DNA of 49,279 nucleotides from Candidatus Poribacteria bacterium WGA-3G (GTDB taxonomy: Bacteria > Poribacteria > WGA-4E > WGA-3G), in assembly GCA_000406005.1 (NCBI GenBank), contig ASZN01000009.1, positions 40,908 to 90,186 on the forward strand, read 5' to 3'. Positions 49,043-49,279 of this stretch are shown here, in pieces (positions within the stretch are counted from its first letter, which is position 1; every line of letters starts with the position of its first letter). A program made the position numbers and the translations under genes. The notes beneath the pieces were generated by a model. It saw only the letters and a list, made by a program, of their open reading frames with translations, searched no databases and had not been told where the DNA came from.

Positions 49043-49279
49043 TTGACCGCTCCCCCAGCTGAAGCTTGGGGGATTCTTTGAAAGAACTCCCAAGCGAGTT
49101 TCTCAACCTTTACCGTCACTTCCACATGAGGTCTAACGGTATGGGGCCATCTTCCTACCTCGTGGATAGGTTGTTCGGGTTTAATCCGAACCAACATGCA
49201 TACGAATGCAAGGTGCGGGTCATGCGGTCAACACTCTTGAATGGAAGTGCGACCTTTTAGCACACTACGGAAACTTCCT
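49043..49279 (-). mobile_element. IS200/IS605-type element, right end (partial)
   Basis: On the minus strand the window's right edge ends in GAATCCCCC-AAGCTTCAGCT-GGGGG-AGCGGTCAA, matching the usual right end of tnpB-bearing IS200/IS605 elements: a GC-rich hairpin followed by a GTCAA cleavage tetramer. The rest of the element, including tnpB itself and the left end, would lie to the right of the window. The hairpin is at 49050-49072. No coding part of tnpB could be recognised in the 236 bases present. Confidence 0.6.
49043..49279 (-). ncRNA. Candidate omega-RNA (TnpB guide RNA) region
   Basis: The 200-odd bases before the right-end hairpin show no open frame with TnpB residues, but have structured blocks: a hairpin GTTCGG-GTTTAAT-CCGAAC (49173-49191) and the segments CTATCCACGAGGTAGG and GTTAGACC typical of such guide RNAs as I remember them. 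In known systems the omega-RNA overlaps the tnpB 3' end and finishes at the right end. The start of the RNA is unknown. Confidence 0.4.

Noticed and set aside
1..49279. tRNA or rRNA genes
   Set aside because: No cloverleaf-like or rRNA-like sequence was recognised in the intergenic gaps by eye; a tRNAscan run would be decisive.

Overview
This window is a gene-dense bacterial stretch, open at both ends, with no rRNA or tRNA that I could see. The gene content suggests a Poribacteria-like lineage: phytanoyl-CoA dioxygenase family proteins, several CRTAC1/FG-GAP/UnbV propeller proteins, a DUF3500 protein, PQQ-propeller and CBM-like secreted proteins, many lipoproteins, and intergenic degenerate CAGTTAC heptad repeats. 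This placement is inference from recognised families; there is no phylogenetic marker RNA to prove it.

Layout. 1-0.9 kb is insertion-sequence debris: an IS3-family (IS150-like) end inserted in an already broken IS701-like transposase gene, then a decayed HigB/Gp49-like toxin ORF. 0.9-5.4 kb (minus) is an M16 peptidase pair followed by an isochorismatase-like hydrolase. 5.5-8.0 kb holds a small rubredoxin-like protein and uvrB. 8.0-12.1 kb has a redoxin / PBP1B-like / uvrB run (minus) divergent from lexA (plus). 12.2-14.0 kb is a HAD phosphatase plus a GT9 heptosyltransferase-like gene. 14.0-20.4 kb is a mosaic region: two nearly identical PHP-domain hydrolases, an Rpn-like nuclease, a MITE-like element, a lipoprotein metallopeptidase, two copies of the 5' end of a helicase gene, small orphan ORFs and a HEPN-like pseudogene.

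20.6-31.9 kb (plus) holds a rhodanese-MoeB/ThiF fusion whose reading frame is crossed by an in-frame TGA at the position of the conserved adenylyltransferase cysteine, followed immediately by a bacterial SECIS-like hairpin. I read it as a selenoprotein. After it come a zinc-ribbon protein, secreted proteins sharing a C-terminal TTWG motif, a CRTAC1 protein, cysC (APS kinase) behind a near-consensus promoter, an FAH / D-threonine-aldolase-like / YbjQ operon, and a three-gene set of exported proteins.

31.9-36.7 kb has a DUF3500 protein with a His/Asp-rich tail (minus), and an ECF sigma / anti-sigma / TPR operon (plus). 36.7-49.0 kb (minus) carries pncB, TPR-CRTAC1, a TolB-like propeller lipoprotein, a second CRTAC1 protein, accC-accB, efp, rdgB, rph, a small ORF and a PhyH dioxygenase. 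Five intergenic gaps in this last stretch hold members of one family of inverted-repeat elements, and three contain a hairpin whose stem bases differ but stay perfectly paired. The window ends in the right end of an IS200/IS605-type element whose transcript-side sequence looks like an omega-RNA.
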